Below the pieces are notes generated by a model. The model was not told the DNA's origin and made no database searches. It saw nothing but the letters and a program-made list of their open reading frames with translations. Below are positions 1 through 7,137 of a DNA stretch of 15,907 nt, in pieces. The translations under genes were made by a program, and so were the position numbers. Each line of letters starts with the position of its first letter. The first letter of the stretch is position 1. Source of the stretch: an uncultured Clostridia bacterium (lineage in GTDB: Bacteria > Bacillota > Clostridia > Oscillospirales > Acutalibacteraceae); assembly GCA_944382025.1 (NCBI GenBank), contig CALWMQ010000191.1, positions 1-15,907 of the forward strand, given 5' to 3'.

Positions 1-437
1 TGTTCCCGAACGGTGGTCAGGTGCTTGGAAAAGGTGAGGATAAAAATGATTTTCATCAACTCCGAGGGCTGGAAAAGGAACGAGCGGGAACCCAAGGAAA
101 TTTCCAGCCAGTTCTGATCGTCGGTGCCGGGGACACTGTACCCCAGGGAAGTGAAGGTCAGTCCCATAAGAACCACCGCTCCTCCGGCCAGTACAGGCCA
201 GATCAGGGCAATATTTTCATAATCGATGCGGGAAAGGGCCAAGGCGGCGGCAATCCCCGCGACAATGCAAACCAGCTGCGTCAGGCAGTCTTTCCAGGTT
301 CCCCCGGAAGACACGGTGGCGGAATACACCAATACCAGCCCGTACCCAGCGGCCACTACGCAGGACAAAAGCAGCAGCAAGTCGGTCTGCCGGATAAACC
401 GTCCCGTGGACCGGAGTATTTTTCCCAAAATTTTCAA
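1..437 (-). CDS. SEDS-family peptidoglycan polymerase (RodA/FtsW/SpoVE type), 3' end outside window
   Basis: The visible 145 residues are the N-terminus of a polytopic membrane protein. Hydrophobic segments lie at about residues 19-41, 52-68 and 76-96, followed by an extracytoplasmic loop and the SEDS hallmark LFQPSELMK at about 121-129, preceded by QNWLEISLGS. In SEDS proteins this loop and the following helix belong to the glycosyltransferase that polymerises lipid II. The start chosen is TTG at 437, because AGGAGG (complement of 442-447) lies just upstream and no ATG fits. It is divergent from tsaE and has a strong promoter at 512-540. The family is clear. Which of RodA, FtsW or SpoVE it is cannot be decided from this fragment, because the rest of the gene and its left-hand neighbours are outside the window. 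Confidence 0.85.
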   Translation of the reverse strand, partial: MKILGKILRSTGRFIRQTDLLLLLSCVVAAGYGLVLVYSATVSSGGTWKDCLTQLVCIVAGIAAALALSRIDYENIALIWPVLAGGAVVLMGLTFTSLGYSVPGTDDQNWLEISLGSRSFLFQPSELMKIIFILTFSKHLTTVRE

Positions 438-511
438 GGCGGCCTCCTATATATCAAAGAGATAAAAGCGGCTCAAAGGGTTGGAAGGAAAATCCAACAT
501 ATAATAAGAGT

Positions 512-540
512 ATTATACCTGTTTTTCCCAGACTATTCAA
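512..540 (-). promoter_or_regulatory. Sigma-A-type promoter for the SEDS gene
   Basis: On the minus strand TTGAAT (540-535) is followed after exactly 17 bases by a perfect TATAAT (517-512). Transcription would start about 65 bases upstream of the TTG start of the SEDS gene. Seen directly by eye; not tested. Confidence 0.65.
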
Positions 541-550
541 GAATGGTCTT

Positions 551-577
551 TTCACAAAGTAAAAGATATGGTATACT
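551..577 (+). promoter_or_regulatory. Candidate promoter for the tsaE-tsaB-upp cluster
   Basis: TTCACA (551-556) is followed after 15 bases by TATACT (572-577). The spacer is short, but a TTTTCA at 549-554 gives 17. It is back to back with the promoter of the divergent SEDS gene, and the start of tsaE lies about 40-50 bases downstream. Confidence 0.45.
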
Positions 578-623
578 TTCGGATAAAGGATTTATGAAGA
601 TTTTGTCCGGGGAGGGACTGGCA

Positions 624-1076
624 GTGCAATGGACAACCCATTCGGCAGCGGAGACCGAAGCGGCGGGAGCTGATCTGGTCCGGACCCTGGGACCGGGAAC
701 CGTGGTCGCTATGTTCGGGGGCCTGGGGATGGGGAAAACCGCCTTTGTCCGGGGGATGGCCTTGGGGTTGGGACTGACGGCGGAGGTATCCAGTCCTACC
801 TTCGATCTGGTTCACGAATATGGAGGGGATCCTCCCTTCGTCCACTTCGATATGTACCGGGTAGGAGGATGGGAGGATCTGTATTCTACCGGATTTTTCG
901 ATTATCTGGATCAGGGCGCTATCCTGGCGGTGGAATGGAGCGAAAATATGGAAGCAGCCCTGCCGGAGGATGCGGTACGGGTCGTGTTCCAGCGTACCGG
1001 CGACAATGACCGGGTGATCACTGTGCTGGAACCCGGCGAAACCATACAGGAAGACGGTGGAGATATTCATGTCTGA
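624..1076 (+). CDS. tsaE: TsaE, P-loop ATPase of tRNA t6A biosynthesis
   Basis: TsaE is the ATPase that works with TsaB and TsaD to place the threonylcarbamoyl group on A37 of ANN-decoding tRNAs, in the cytoplasm. From the GTG start the protein has 150 residues, the usual size for the family. A Walker A motif GGLGMGKT lies at residues 32-39, followed by the family motifs SSPTFDLVHEY, HFDMYR and EWSEN. The GTG at 624 is preferred because a GGGGAGGG Shine-Dalgarno sequence lies 8-9 bases upstream and the protein then begins like other TsaE proteins. An in-frame ATG at 594 (with AAAGGA close by) is the alternative. The frame stays open back to position 21, but that part is antisense to the SEDS gene. 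Its end overlaps the start of tsaB by 8 bases, so translation is probably coupled. Confidence 0.93.
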   Translation: MQWTTHSAAETEAAGADLVRTLGPGTVVAMFGGLGMGKTAFVRGMALGLGLTAEVSSPTFDLVHEYGGDPPFVHFDMYRVGGWEDLYSTGFFDYLDQGAILAVEWSENMEAALPEDAVRVVFQRTGDNDRVITVLEPGETIQEDGGDIHV

Positions 1077-1845
1077 TTTAACCTCCTATACCATTTTGGC
1101 GCTGGATTCATCAGCGGGCCCGGCGTCATGCGCTGTACTGCGCCGCCACGCTGACGGGAACCGCCAGATTTTGGCATCATCCTTTATAAATATGCGCCTT
1201 ACCCATAGTCAGACCTTGCTTCCTATGGTAGGGGATACGCTGAAAAACGCGGGGATGACGATAGAGGATGTGGATATTCTGGGCGTCTCCGTGGGCCCCG
1301 GTTCCTTTACCGGGATACGGATCGGTGTAGCGGCCATAAAGGGCTTGGCGTTCCCCCGCAATATCCCTTGCGCGGGAGTGTCTACCCTGGCCGCTATGGC
1401 TCGTAATGCCCAAGACCTTCCGTTTTCCGGCTTGGTTCTAGGTGCTATGGACGCGCGCTGTCAACAGGTGTATACCGCCCTTTTTCAGTGCCAGGACGGG
1501 CATCTCACCCGTTTGGCCCCGGATGAGGCCCTTGTGCTGGATCAACTGGCTGACCGGTTAAAAAATCAGGAGGATTTTGCCGGAAAATCTATTTTAGTGG
1601 TTGGAGACGGGGCGCAGTTGTGCTATAATACCTTAAAAGGAGCGGTTCCCGGCCTGCGCCTTATGCCGGAATCCCTGCGTTATCAGCAGGGGATCGGGGT
1701 AGCTTTGGAGGCGGCCAGTCTGGCCGATTCCGGCAGCCTGGTTCCGGCGGAACGGCTGCTGCCGGTTTACCTGCGCCTGCCTCAGGCGGAGCGGGAGCTC
1801 AAGCGCCGACGGGAAACGGAAAACCATAAGCCAGGAATTGAATAA
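1069..1845 (+). CDS. tsaB: TsaB, scaffold subunit of the t6A-synthesis complex
   Basis: TsaB is the inactive ASKHA-fold paralogue that dimerises with TsaD and recruits TsaE for t6A37 tRNA modification. The 258-residue protein opens with the family pattern YTILALDSSAGPASCAVL and carries the diagnostic GVSVGPGSFTGIRIGVA at about residues 69-85. The family is usually about 220-240 residues; the extra length is a charged tail ending in KRRRETENHKPGIE. The ATG at 1069 is chosen because GGTGGAGA sits about 6 bases upstream; the GTG at 1057 would add only four residues. It overlaps tsaE by 8 bases. In many Firmicutes tsaB is followed by rimI or tsaD; here upp follows directly. Confidence 0.93.
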   Translation: MSDLTSYTILALDSSAGPASCAVLRRHADGNRQILASSFINMRLTHSQTLLPMVGDTLKNAGMTIEDVDILGVSVGPGSFTGIRIGVAAIKGLAFPRNIPCAGVSTLAAMARNAQDLPFSGLVLGAMDARCQQVYTALFQCQDGHLTRLAPDEALVLDQLADRLKNQEDFAGKSILVVGDGAQLCYNTLKGAVPGLRLMPESLRYQQGIGVALEAASLADSGSLVPAERLLPVYLRLPQAERELKRRRETENHKPGIE

Positions 1846-1860
1846 TTGGAGGTTTGTGTC

Positions 1861-2493
1861 ATGTCTAACAAAGCGTTTATCGCCGATCATCCGCTGATCC
1901 AGCACAAGGTTACCCTGCTGCGGGACAAAAACACCGGATCTAAAGAATTCCGGGAACTGATCCAGGAAATTACCGAGCTGATGTGCTATGAGGCTACCCG
2001 GGATCTGCCCATGTGCGAGGTAGAGGTGGAAACCCCCATTACCATCACCAAATCCAAGGTGATTGCTGGACGCAAGCTGGCCTTTGTTCCCATTCTGCGC
2101 GCCGGCCTGGGAATGGTGGAAGGCGCCATTGAACTGGTACCCGCCGCCCGTGTGGGTCATATCGGCCTGTACCGGGATCCCGAGACCTTGAAGCCGGTGG
2201 AATATTATTGCAAACTGCCCGGGGATATCGGCGAGCGGGATGTGATTGTCCTGGATCCTATGCTGGCGACCGGCGGTTCCGCGGTGGACGCTATTTCCCA
2301 AATTAAGAAGCGGGGCCCCAAATCTATTAAATTCATGTGCATTATCGCCGCTCCGGAAGGGCTCAAGGTATTGGAGGAGGCCCATCCCGATGTACAGGTG
2401 TACTGTGCCGCGCTGGACGAGCACCTGAATGACCATGGCTATATTGTTCCCGGTCTGGGAGACGCGGGAGACCGGATTTTCGGAACGAAATAA
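1861..2493 (+). CDS. upp: Uracil phosphoribosyltransferase
   Basis: Upp converts uracil and PRPP to UMP plus pyrophosphate in pyrimidine salvage, in the cytoplasm. The 210-residue protein matches the family length. It has the conserved PILRAGLGMVEG at about residues 78-88, the PRPP-binding loop VLDPMLATGGSA at about 130-141 and the uracil-site region ending GDAGDRIFGTK at the C-terminus. The start is the ATG at 1861, with TTGGAGG at 1846-1852 spaced 8 bases away; the TTG at 1846 is part of the ribosome site. It begins 15 bases after tsaB, so it is probably the last gene of the tsaE-tsaB-upp transcript, which ends at the hairpin 2509-2541. Confidence 0.97.
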   Translation: MSNKAFIADHPLIQHKVTLLRDKNTGSKEFRELIQEITELMCYEATRDLPMCEVEVETPITITKSKVIAGRKLAFVPILRAGLGMVEGAIELVPAARVGHIGLYRDPETLKPVEYYCKLPGDIGERDVIVLDPMLATGGSAVDAISQIKKRGPKSIKFMCIIAAPEGLKVLEEAHPDVQVYCAALDEHLNDHGYIVPGLGDAGDRIFGTK

Positions 2494-2508
2494 CAAAAAC
2501 CAGTGAAG

Positions 2509-2541
2509 ATGCCCCCAGCGGGATTGAACCGCCGGGGGCAT
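2509..2541 (+). terminator. Rho-independent-like terminator after upp
   Basis: A 13-base stem (2509-2521 with 2529-2541) has a single mismatch and encloses a 7-base loop. The stem is GC-rich (GCCCCC with GGGGGC). The T-run behind it is short (ATTTGC), so termination may be incomplete. Confidence 0.7.
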
Positions 2542-2549
2542 TTGCAATA

Positions 2550-2790
2550 TCAAAAAGCTTCCTATTTCATATAAAGCTTTCGCCCGCCTTTTACAAAAGA
2601 CCTGGGAACGCCCGCAGGACGGGGAAGAGAAAGCTGGGGTGGTGCCACAGCCAAAACCGACAGCCGCAAGCACAGCGCAGGTGGGTTTTGGACACCGCAG
2701 GGGGAACCGATAGCCGAGAGGCAAAGCTCCCGCCGTCTTCTGCGGATGACGAAACGTTCCCCCAACACAGTGTAGGCATCCGGGGAGAAG
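2550..2790. repeat. Gene-free stretch with GC-rich putative intergenic element, copy A
   Basis: The interval from upp to the DUF4349 gene (2494-2952) has open frames but none with a ribosome site, a recognisable family or a protein-like composition (Arg/Pro/Cys-rich). Short landmarks recur in the same order in the gap 4004-4240: TTTCGCC-GCCTTTT-CAAAA, then AAACCG-CAGCCGCA, then a GGTTTT-GG block and ACCGCA-G-GG. A CCAAAACC...GGTTTTGG inverted repeat lies at about 2651-2700. This looks like a degraded dispersed intergenic repeat. The call rests on eye alignment of two diverged copies only. Confidence 0.35.
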
Positions 2791-2893
2791 ATGCCGCTTA
2801 CCGCTGATCGCGGCCGGTGCTCCGACGGGATGCCTTCGGGGCCCCATGTAGCGTTCTTTACAGATGAAAACTATAGCGTCCTCCCCAATACTC

Positions 2894-2923
2894 TTGCGCA
2901 TTTTCCTTATTATATGATATACT
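2894..2923 (+). promoter_or_regulatory. Candidate promoter for the DUF4349 lipoprotein gene
   Basis: TTGCGC (2894-2899) is followed after 18 bases by TATACT (2918-2923) in an AT-rich patch. The start codon lies about 30 bases downstream, with GGGAGG between them. Confidence 0.55.
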
Positions 2924-2955
2924 TGAATAAAATTAATGGTAGATGGGAGGCGATG

Positions 2956-3921
2956 ATGTTGAAAAAGTTCATATCCGTGGTCATGGTACTGGGAATTTTA
3001 TTCTGCCTGGCTGGCTGTGCCGCGGGGCAAAACACAGGTTCAACCCAGAAAGGGGAGACGGTGGGGGAAATGGCCCCCCAGGAAGACACAGATGCCGGTT
3101 TGCCTGATGAAAGCCTTAACCTGGATAACGAGGCGCTTGAGAACCGTAAGCTGATCAAGGACGTAAGCTTGGAAATACAGACAAAAACCTACGACGGGTT
3201 TATGGATAACCTGGAATCCGCCTTAGCGGAGCAGGGAGGATATGTACAGCAATCGGACATGCGCGGGGGTACTGGGGAAAAATCCCGCCGGTCAGCGACC
3301 ATTGTGGTGCGGATACCGGCAGATAAACTGGCAGCTTTTTTGGATGGCGTTTCCTCCCAAGGAGTGATTACTTCCCAATCGGAGACGGTGAAGGATGTCA
3401 CCATGGAGTATGTGGATACGGAAAGCCGTCTGGAGGCGCTGCGGAGTGAGCAGACAGCCCTGCTGGCTTTGCTGGAAAAAGCGGGTTCCCTGCAGGACAT
3501 CCTGACGGTGCAGGATAGGCTGACGGAAGTACGCGGGGAAATCGAATCCTATGAGGCAAGGCTGCGTACTATGGAAACCCTGGTTGCCAACAGTACTGTG
3601 ACACTCCGGGTTTACGAGGTGGAAAAAGAGCCGGAAGCGGAAGAAAAAGGCTTATGGCAGGAAATCAGCCACGGTTTTATGAACAGCCTCAGTTCCATGG
3701 GACAGGGACTGCGGACGATTTTTGTTTGGTTTATGTCAGCGCTTCCCTATTTGCTGCTGCTGGCGGTTGTTGCGTGTGCTGTCCTGCTGATTGTGCGGCT
3801 GACTGTGCGCAGGACTTCCGGGAAACGGCCTAAATCCTTGTCCGGTACGCCCACGGTTCCGTTCTCCGACGCCAAAGGAAGGGCGGAAGGCCCGGAATCT
3901 CCTGAAAACCGGCAGCTATAA
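2956..3921 (+). CDS. DUF4349-domain lipoprotein
   Basis: This is a surface lipoprotein of unknown biochemical function. From the ATG at 2956 it has 321 residues: a signal peptide MLKKFISVVMVLGILFC ending in the lipobox LAGC (modified Cys at 21), a Gln/Thr/Asp-rich linker to about residue 70, then the DUF4349 core. Core landmarks are RKLIKDVSLEIQTKTYDGF, the IVVRIPADKLAAFLD strand, YVDTESRLEALRSEQ and a coiled coil (LLALLEKAGSLQDIL onward) ending in ANSTVTLRVYEV. A transmembrane helix lies at about 256-284, followed by a basic cytoplasmic tail of about 37 residues, which is the usual family layout. Tandem ATGs at 2953 and 2956 share the ribosome site GGGAGG (2945-2950); 2956 is better spaced. 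Monocistronic, with its own promoter and a strong terminator. The family assignment is firm; the role is not known. Confidence 0.88.
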   Translation: MLKKFISVVMVLGILFCLAGCAAGQNTGSTQKGETVGEMAPQEDTDAGLPDESLNLDNEALENRKLIKDVSLEIQTKTYDGFMDNLESALAEQGGYVQQSDMRGGTGEKSRRSATIVVRIPADKLAAFLDGVSSQGVITSQSETVKDVTMEYVDTESRLEALRSEQTALLALLEKAGSLQDILTVQDRLTEVRGEIESYEARLRTMETLVANSTVTLRVYEVEKEPEAEEKGLWQEISHGFMNSLSSMGQGLRTIFVWFMSALPYLLLLAVVACAVLLIVRLTVRRTSGKRPKSLSGTPTVPFSDAKGRAEGPESPENRQL

Positions 3922-3967
3922 CCATACGACTAGCCAAAGCCGCATGAATAATGCTTAATATCAAAAT

Positions 3968-4000
3968 GCCCTGCCGGCTACATAGCCGGCAGGGCGTTTT
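3968..4000 (+). terminator. Strong terminator after the DUF4349 gene, possibly bidirectional
   Basis: A perfect 12-base GC-rich stem (3968-3979 with 3984-3995) with an ACAT loop is followed by GTTTT. The minus-strand reading ends in ATTTTGA, so it could also stop transcripts coming from the convergent LacI-family gene. Confidence 0.85.
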
Positions 4001-4003
4001 CAA

Positions 4004-4273
4004 ATGCACGAAACAGCCATGCTGAAAAAAACACCGCCTGTGAAGTTTTCGCCTGCCTTTTTCAAAAAGGCAACGTCTGGGAGTGTTCGTATGGCGGGAA
4101 ATAGCGAACAGGAGTTGGCACCGCGATTGAAACCGGCAGCCGCACTTGTGGCTGCCGGTTTTTTGGGGACCGCAAGAGGAGGCGGGGCCGAGGGGCAGCG
4201 CCCCGTCGAGTTTTGCAGGAGCGCCGGGAATTCCCAATTGGTGTCTCTCCCATATCCATTTTGGCAGGCCGGA
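4004..4273. repeat. Gene-free stretch with putative intergenic element, copy B
   Basis: The gap between the DUF4349 terminator and the stop of the convergent lacI-type gene holds GC-rich sequence with open frames on both strands but no credible gene. It shares ordered landmarks with copy A (about 2570-2710). It also contains a terminator-like hairpin at 4131-4164 and a GGGGC-AGC-GCCCC mini-hairpin at 4192-4204. Confidence 0.35.
4131..4164 (+). terminator. Second terminator-like hairpin downstream of the DUF4349 gene
   Basis: The arms AACCGGCAGCCGCA (4131-4144) and TGTGGCTGCCGGTT (4147-4160) pair over 14 bases with one G-U pair, and the descending arm runs into TTTTTT (4159-4164). It is the most conserved part of intergenic copy B. 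No gene ends directly upstream, so it may be a backup terminator or part of the repeat. Confidence 0.6.
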
Positions 4274-5284
4274 TTATTTGTGATATTCATTAACCGACCG
4301 GCCAAGCTGGAATTGTGCGGTAATCCGTTCCATCCGGACATATTCCACTCCGGACAGGATACGTTCCAGCATAAAATCCACCGCTTTACGGCAGATTTCA
4401 CCGCTGGGCTGCGAAATGCAGGAAAGCGTGGGACGGAAAACCTTATTTAAATCATAATTATCAAAGCAAATAATGGACAAATCTTCAGGGATCCGAACGC
4501 CTTCCTCGTTGATGGCAATAATGGAACCGATTGTCATAAAGTAAGAGCTGATCAGTACGGCACTGGGCCGTTTTTCCGTCGGGAATCGCAGCATATTTTT
4601 ACAAGCCTGATAACCGCCATTTATATCATATTCTTCCTGAAAGATCAGGCTGTTTTCCAGTGGAATATGATAATCCTCCAGAGCGCGCAGATAACCTTTT
4701 TTGCGTTCCATGGCCGAAAAATATTTGGGGTTGCCAGTGATCAGGGCGATTTTCCGGTGCTTTTGGGCAATCAGCTGTTCTACAGCCCCGTAAGCGGCCG
4801 CCATATTGTCGGTGAAAATGAAATCCCCGTTCAGATTTTTGGCGAAGGTATCGATTACCACAATATTAGGGAAGTACTGGTTCATCACAGCCACCGCGGC
4901 CTCCGGGATATACCCCATCACGACGAAAAGCCCGTCAATATTCCGGTCGTACAGGAACTTCAGGCGTTCCTGCAGAACAGTGCTGTCACTTTTGGTTTCG
5001 CAAATAATGCAGCCATAATTTTTTTCTGCCAACAGATCGGATAATTGAGAAATAATCTGATTATAGAAGTTATTCGTAATATTCTCCACCAAAATGCCGA
5101 TGGTCAGAGTAGAGGAATTCCGCAGGCTGCGGGCGTTCAGATTGGGGCGGTATCCCAATTCGTGAATAGCGGCGGAAATCTTCTGGGCGCTTTTTTTCCG
5201 TATAGGTTTCCCATTCAGGTATTTGGAAACCGTGGCAATAGACATTTCGCTGCGCCTGGCAACGTCCTTAATTGTAACAGCCAA
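4274..5284 (-). CDS. LacI/GalR-family transcriptional regulator
   Basis: A 336-residue sugar-responsive repressor or activator of the usual family length. The N-terminal helix-turn-helix MAVTIKDVARRSEMSIATVS and the hinge region with YRPNLNARSLR (about 46-56) are followed by a periplasmic-binding-protein-like effector domain, starting TIGILVENITNNFYNQIIS and including LSIICFDNYDLNKVFRPTLS near the end. The frame is open farther upstream, but the start is most likely TTG at 5284, which places the family's standard N-terminus 9 bases after AAAGGGG. It lies about 290 bases behind the glycan-degradation operon on the same strand, which makes it a plausible local regulator of that operon. The effector sugar cannot be inferred. 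Confidence 0.9.
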   Translation of the reverse strand: MAVTIKDVARRSEMSIATVSKYLNGKPIRKKSAQKISAAIHELGYRPNLNARSLRNSSTLTIGILVENITNNFYNQIISQLSDLLAEKNYGCIICETKSDSTVLQERLKFLYDRNIDGLFVVMGYIPEAAVAVMNQYFPNIVVIDTFAKNLNGDFIFTDNMAAAYGAVEQLIAQKHRKIALITGNPKYFSAMERKKGYLRALEDYHIPLENSLIFQEEYDINGGYQACKNMLRFPTEKRPSAVLISSYFMTIGSIIAINEEGVRIPEDLSIICFDNYDLNKVFRPTLSCISQPSGEICRKAVDFMLERILSGVEYVRMERITAQFQLGRSVNEYHK

Positions 5285-5324
5285 AAGGAACAACCCCTTT
5301 ATTTCATTCGCCTTTTCCTGCTTA

Positions 5325-5340
5325 CACAGTGACCCCTGTG
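5325..5340. promoter_or_regulatory. Inverted repeat upstream of the LacI-family gene, possible operator
   Basis: CACAG and CTGTG flank a 6-base centre about 40 bases upstream of the regulator's start. It is a weak dyad and lacks the central CG usual for LacI/GalR operators. Listed only as a candidate autoregulatory site. Confidence 0.2.
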
Positions 5341-5407
5341 AACCGGGTTGAAAGGAAGCTTCAGACAATCCATTGGTATGAGGAAGCGGGAATCCCAGTG
5401 ACAATCA

Positions 5408-5436
5408 GAGGGACGCGGTATGTTACCGCGTCCCTC
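5408..5436. terminator. Perfect 13-bp hairpin between the glycan operon and the regulator gene
   Basis: GAGGGACGCGGTA (5408-5420) and its exact complement (5424-5436) enclose a TGT loop. The position, about 140 bases after the stop of the SGNH protein, suits a transcript end, but neither strand has a T-run behind it. It could be a terminator, an RNA-processing or stability structure, or a protein-binding dyad. Confidence 0.5.
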
Positions 5437-5577
5437 CCGCACTTATAAAGAACCCGGCATATTTGAGAAAAGTGTACACAACAAAAAGAGCTTATTGGGA
5501 AGGTCATCTTTATGCCGATCAAGCCTAAAGACGTTGGAACACTTACATCTGGCTGTAAGTTACCGGGAAAGGGTGTA

Positions 5578-7137
5578 TCACAAGGAGGATGAACGGGTAG
5601 TGGCGGAAATATCGTCAATGCCGGCGGTTACCGTTCCGTTGTGCATCACCACAACGCGCATGCAGTTGACGTTATCCAGACGGATTTCCCTGGTCCCTTG
5701 TTTATGGGCGTCTGCCAGCGGCAGATACAGATCGTTCCAGCCGCTTTGGGCCAGGTAATCGATCAGATTCCAGTAGAGTTCTTCCTCATCCACATGCCCG
5801 GCACTGGCAATTTCGATCATTCCGCCGGTAACCCTAGTGATATCGTCCACATACACCCGGAGATGCAGATAACCGTCATTATAGCCGGAAAGATCCAGCG
5901 GGGTGCTGAAGTCACGGGCGAAAACGATATCACCGGATTCCACAACAGTCTTGAGCCAGTCAGCCCCTGGGGTATATCCCCCGGTGGTTTCTAAGGTCAT
6001 AGGGCTGCCGATCCAAAAATCGGTGCTTGTAATCGGGTCTATGGAGGTGGTTTCCGGCGTTGGGGTGGGGGGCGGTGTAACACCGCTGAAATTGGAAGCT
6101 CCCACGGCGCAGATACCGAACCAATCGTTTTCTACAAGAGGATTATCCACAAGGGTCAGCTCAATTGTATGAGGGCCAGCCTCGCTCATCCTCAGGGTAT
6201 TATGCACGTTCATGTACCCAGTGCCTAAATGGGCCCAGTCGATCACCTGTGTCACTGTACCGTCTACCCGGATTTCCAGATTGCCAGACTGGGGGGTAAG
6301 GGTAAAGAACAGATAAAAGTATCCGCTGTCAATATGGAAGGTCAGGGTAGAACCAATACGTGAGGTTTGCCATCCCTCGGTACTTAACTCGAATATACGG
6401 GCGGAGTAATCAGCGGTCCATCCGTTCATGTTGACGGTGACGTTGTCATTATTCGTGAAGTTTTCAACTAACAGCGCGTCCGCGTAGCCGTTGGGGGTCA
6501 CGCTGGAGGGAAGGCTGGGGTCCAGTGGGGCAGGTGTAATGTTTTGATCGAGGATTTCCTTCTGCATGTATTCCGTCAGTAATTGAGCCAGAAGCTTGTG
6601 CCCCGTATTGGTCATATGCACAAGATCGTCGGACCAGATATCCACGGCGCGAAGCCCCCGGATATCTGTGCTGAGAGCGAGCTGATGATAGGCAGAGAGA
6701 AAGCTGATCTGAGGCACTCCATAGGCGATATTCACAGGAGTTTGCTCCGCTTGCGTATTGGTTCCATCCTGGCGGCAAACGTTGGAATCAATGAGAGGGA
6801 TGCCTTCGGCAAGCAGCTTGCAAACGATCCCCTCATAGGCCTCGCCGCTGTAGAGGAACCCGCCGTCATTGGTACATAAGTCAACGATGACAAGATCCGG
6901 GTGGTTGGAAAGCACGTCTTTTTCCAAACGGGTCACACCGAAAACGATCTCTGTGGACCCAATCCCCTTATTGACCAGTGTCACATTGTGGTTGTCTGGG
7001 TTTCCATCCAGGGCCTCCAGCCAGTCACGTACCAATGCCGCCCACTCATTTCCCGGGGTTGCGGCAGCTCCTGCCGTCATGGAATCCCCTAGGGTCACCA
7101 GGGTGACTGATTCACCATTTTCAGCCTTCCGCAGCAC
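5578..7137 (-). CDS. 3' part of the frameshifted polymodular SGNH esterase: SGNH unit 2, jelly roll, module 10
   Basis: This 519-residue frame continues the preceding large gene after a one-base frameshift near 7165. Its nominal GTG start has no ribosome site and begins inside the linker helix that precedes the SGNH domain. Order: SGNH hydrolase domain (about residues 11-200) with nucleophile motif GDSM (Ser19), GIGSTE (58-63), CTND (Asn90) and D171-x-x-H174; a beta-rich jelly-roll-like domain (about 212-352); a Pro/Thr linker; and a module of the repeated type (367-514) ending at the stop. Against the first SGNH unit, the block III Gly is Cys and the Pro after the catalytic His is Met, so activity may be altered although Ser, Asn, Asp and His remain. 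SGNH enzymes of this kind are commonly carbohydrate deacetylases, but the substrate is inferred. Confidence 0.8.
   Translation of the reverse strand: MLRKAENGESVTLVTLGDSMTAGAAATPGNEWAALVRDWLEALDGNPDNHNVTLVNKGIGSTEIVFGVTRLEKDVLSNHPDLVIVDLCTNDGGFLYSGEAYEGIVCKLLAEGIPLIDSNVCRQDGTNTQAEQTPVNIAYGVPQISFLSAYHQLALSTDIRGLRAVDIWSDDLVHMTNTGHKLLAQLLTEYMQKEILDQNITPAPLDPSLPSSVTPNGYADALLVENFTNNDNVTVNMNGWTADYSARIFELSTEGWQTSRIGSTLTFHIDSGYFYLFFTLTPQSGNLEIRVDGTVTQVIDWAHLGTGYMNVHNTLRMSEAGPHTIELTLVDNPLVENDWFGICAVGASNFSGVTPPPTPTPETTSIDPITSTDFWIGSPMTLETTGGYTPGADWLKTVVESGDIVFARDFSTPLDLSGYNDGYLHLRVYVDDITRVTGGMIEIASAGHVDEEELYWNLIDYLAQSGWNDLYLPLADAHKQGTREIRLDNVNCMRVVVMHNGTVTAGIDDISATTRSSSL

Noticed and set aside
21..623. 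Long in-frame extension upstream of tsaE (351-residue reading)
   Set aside because: Positions 21-437 are antisense to the SEDS gene; the extension has no homology, and the GTG at 624 has a good ribosome site and gives the normal TsaE length.
2562..2779. Small Arg-rich open frames on the minus strand behind upp
   Set aside because: Arg/Pro/Cys-rich content of GC-rich non-coding sequence; no start signal; the region matches the putative intergenic element.
1633..2901. 422-residue minus-strand open frame across tsaB, upp and the following gap
   Set aside because: It is antisense to well-recognised genes, has low-complexity composition and no ribosome site or family features.
5472..5479. GTGTACAC palindrome as a LacI-type operator
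   Set aside because: Only 8 bases, without the central CG and flanks typical of LacI/GalR operators; too weak to call.
5541..5560. Small inverted repeat (ACTTACA/TGTAAGT) just after the SGNH gene
   Set aside because: A 7-base AT-rich stem with no T-run behind it on either strand; not convincing as a terminator.
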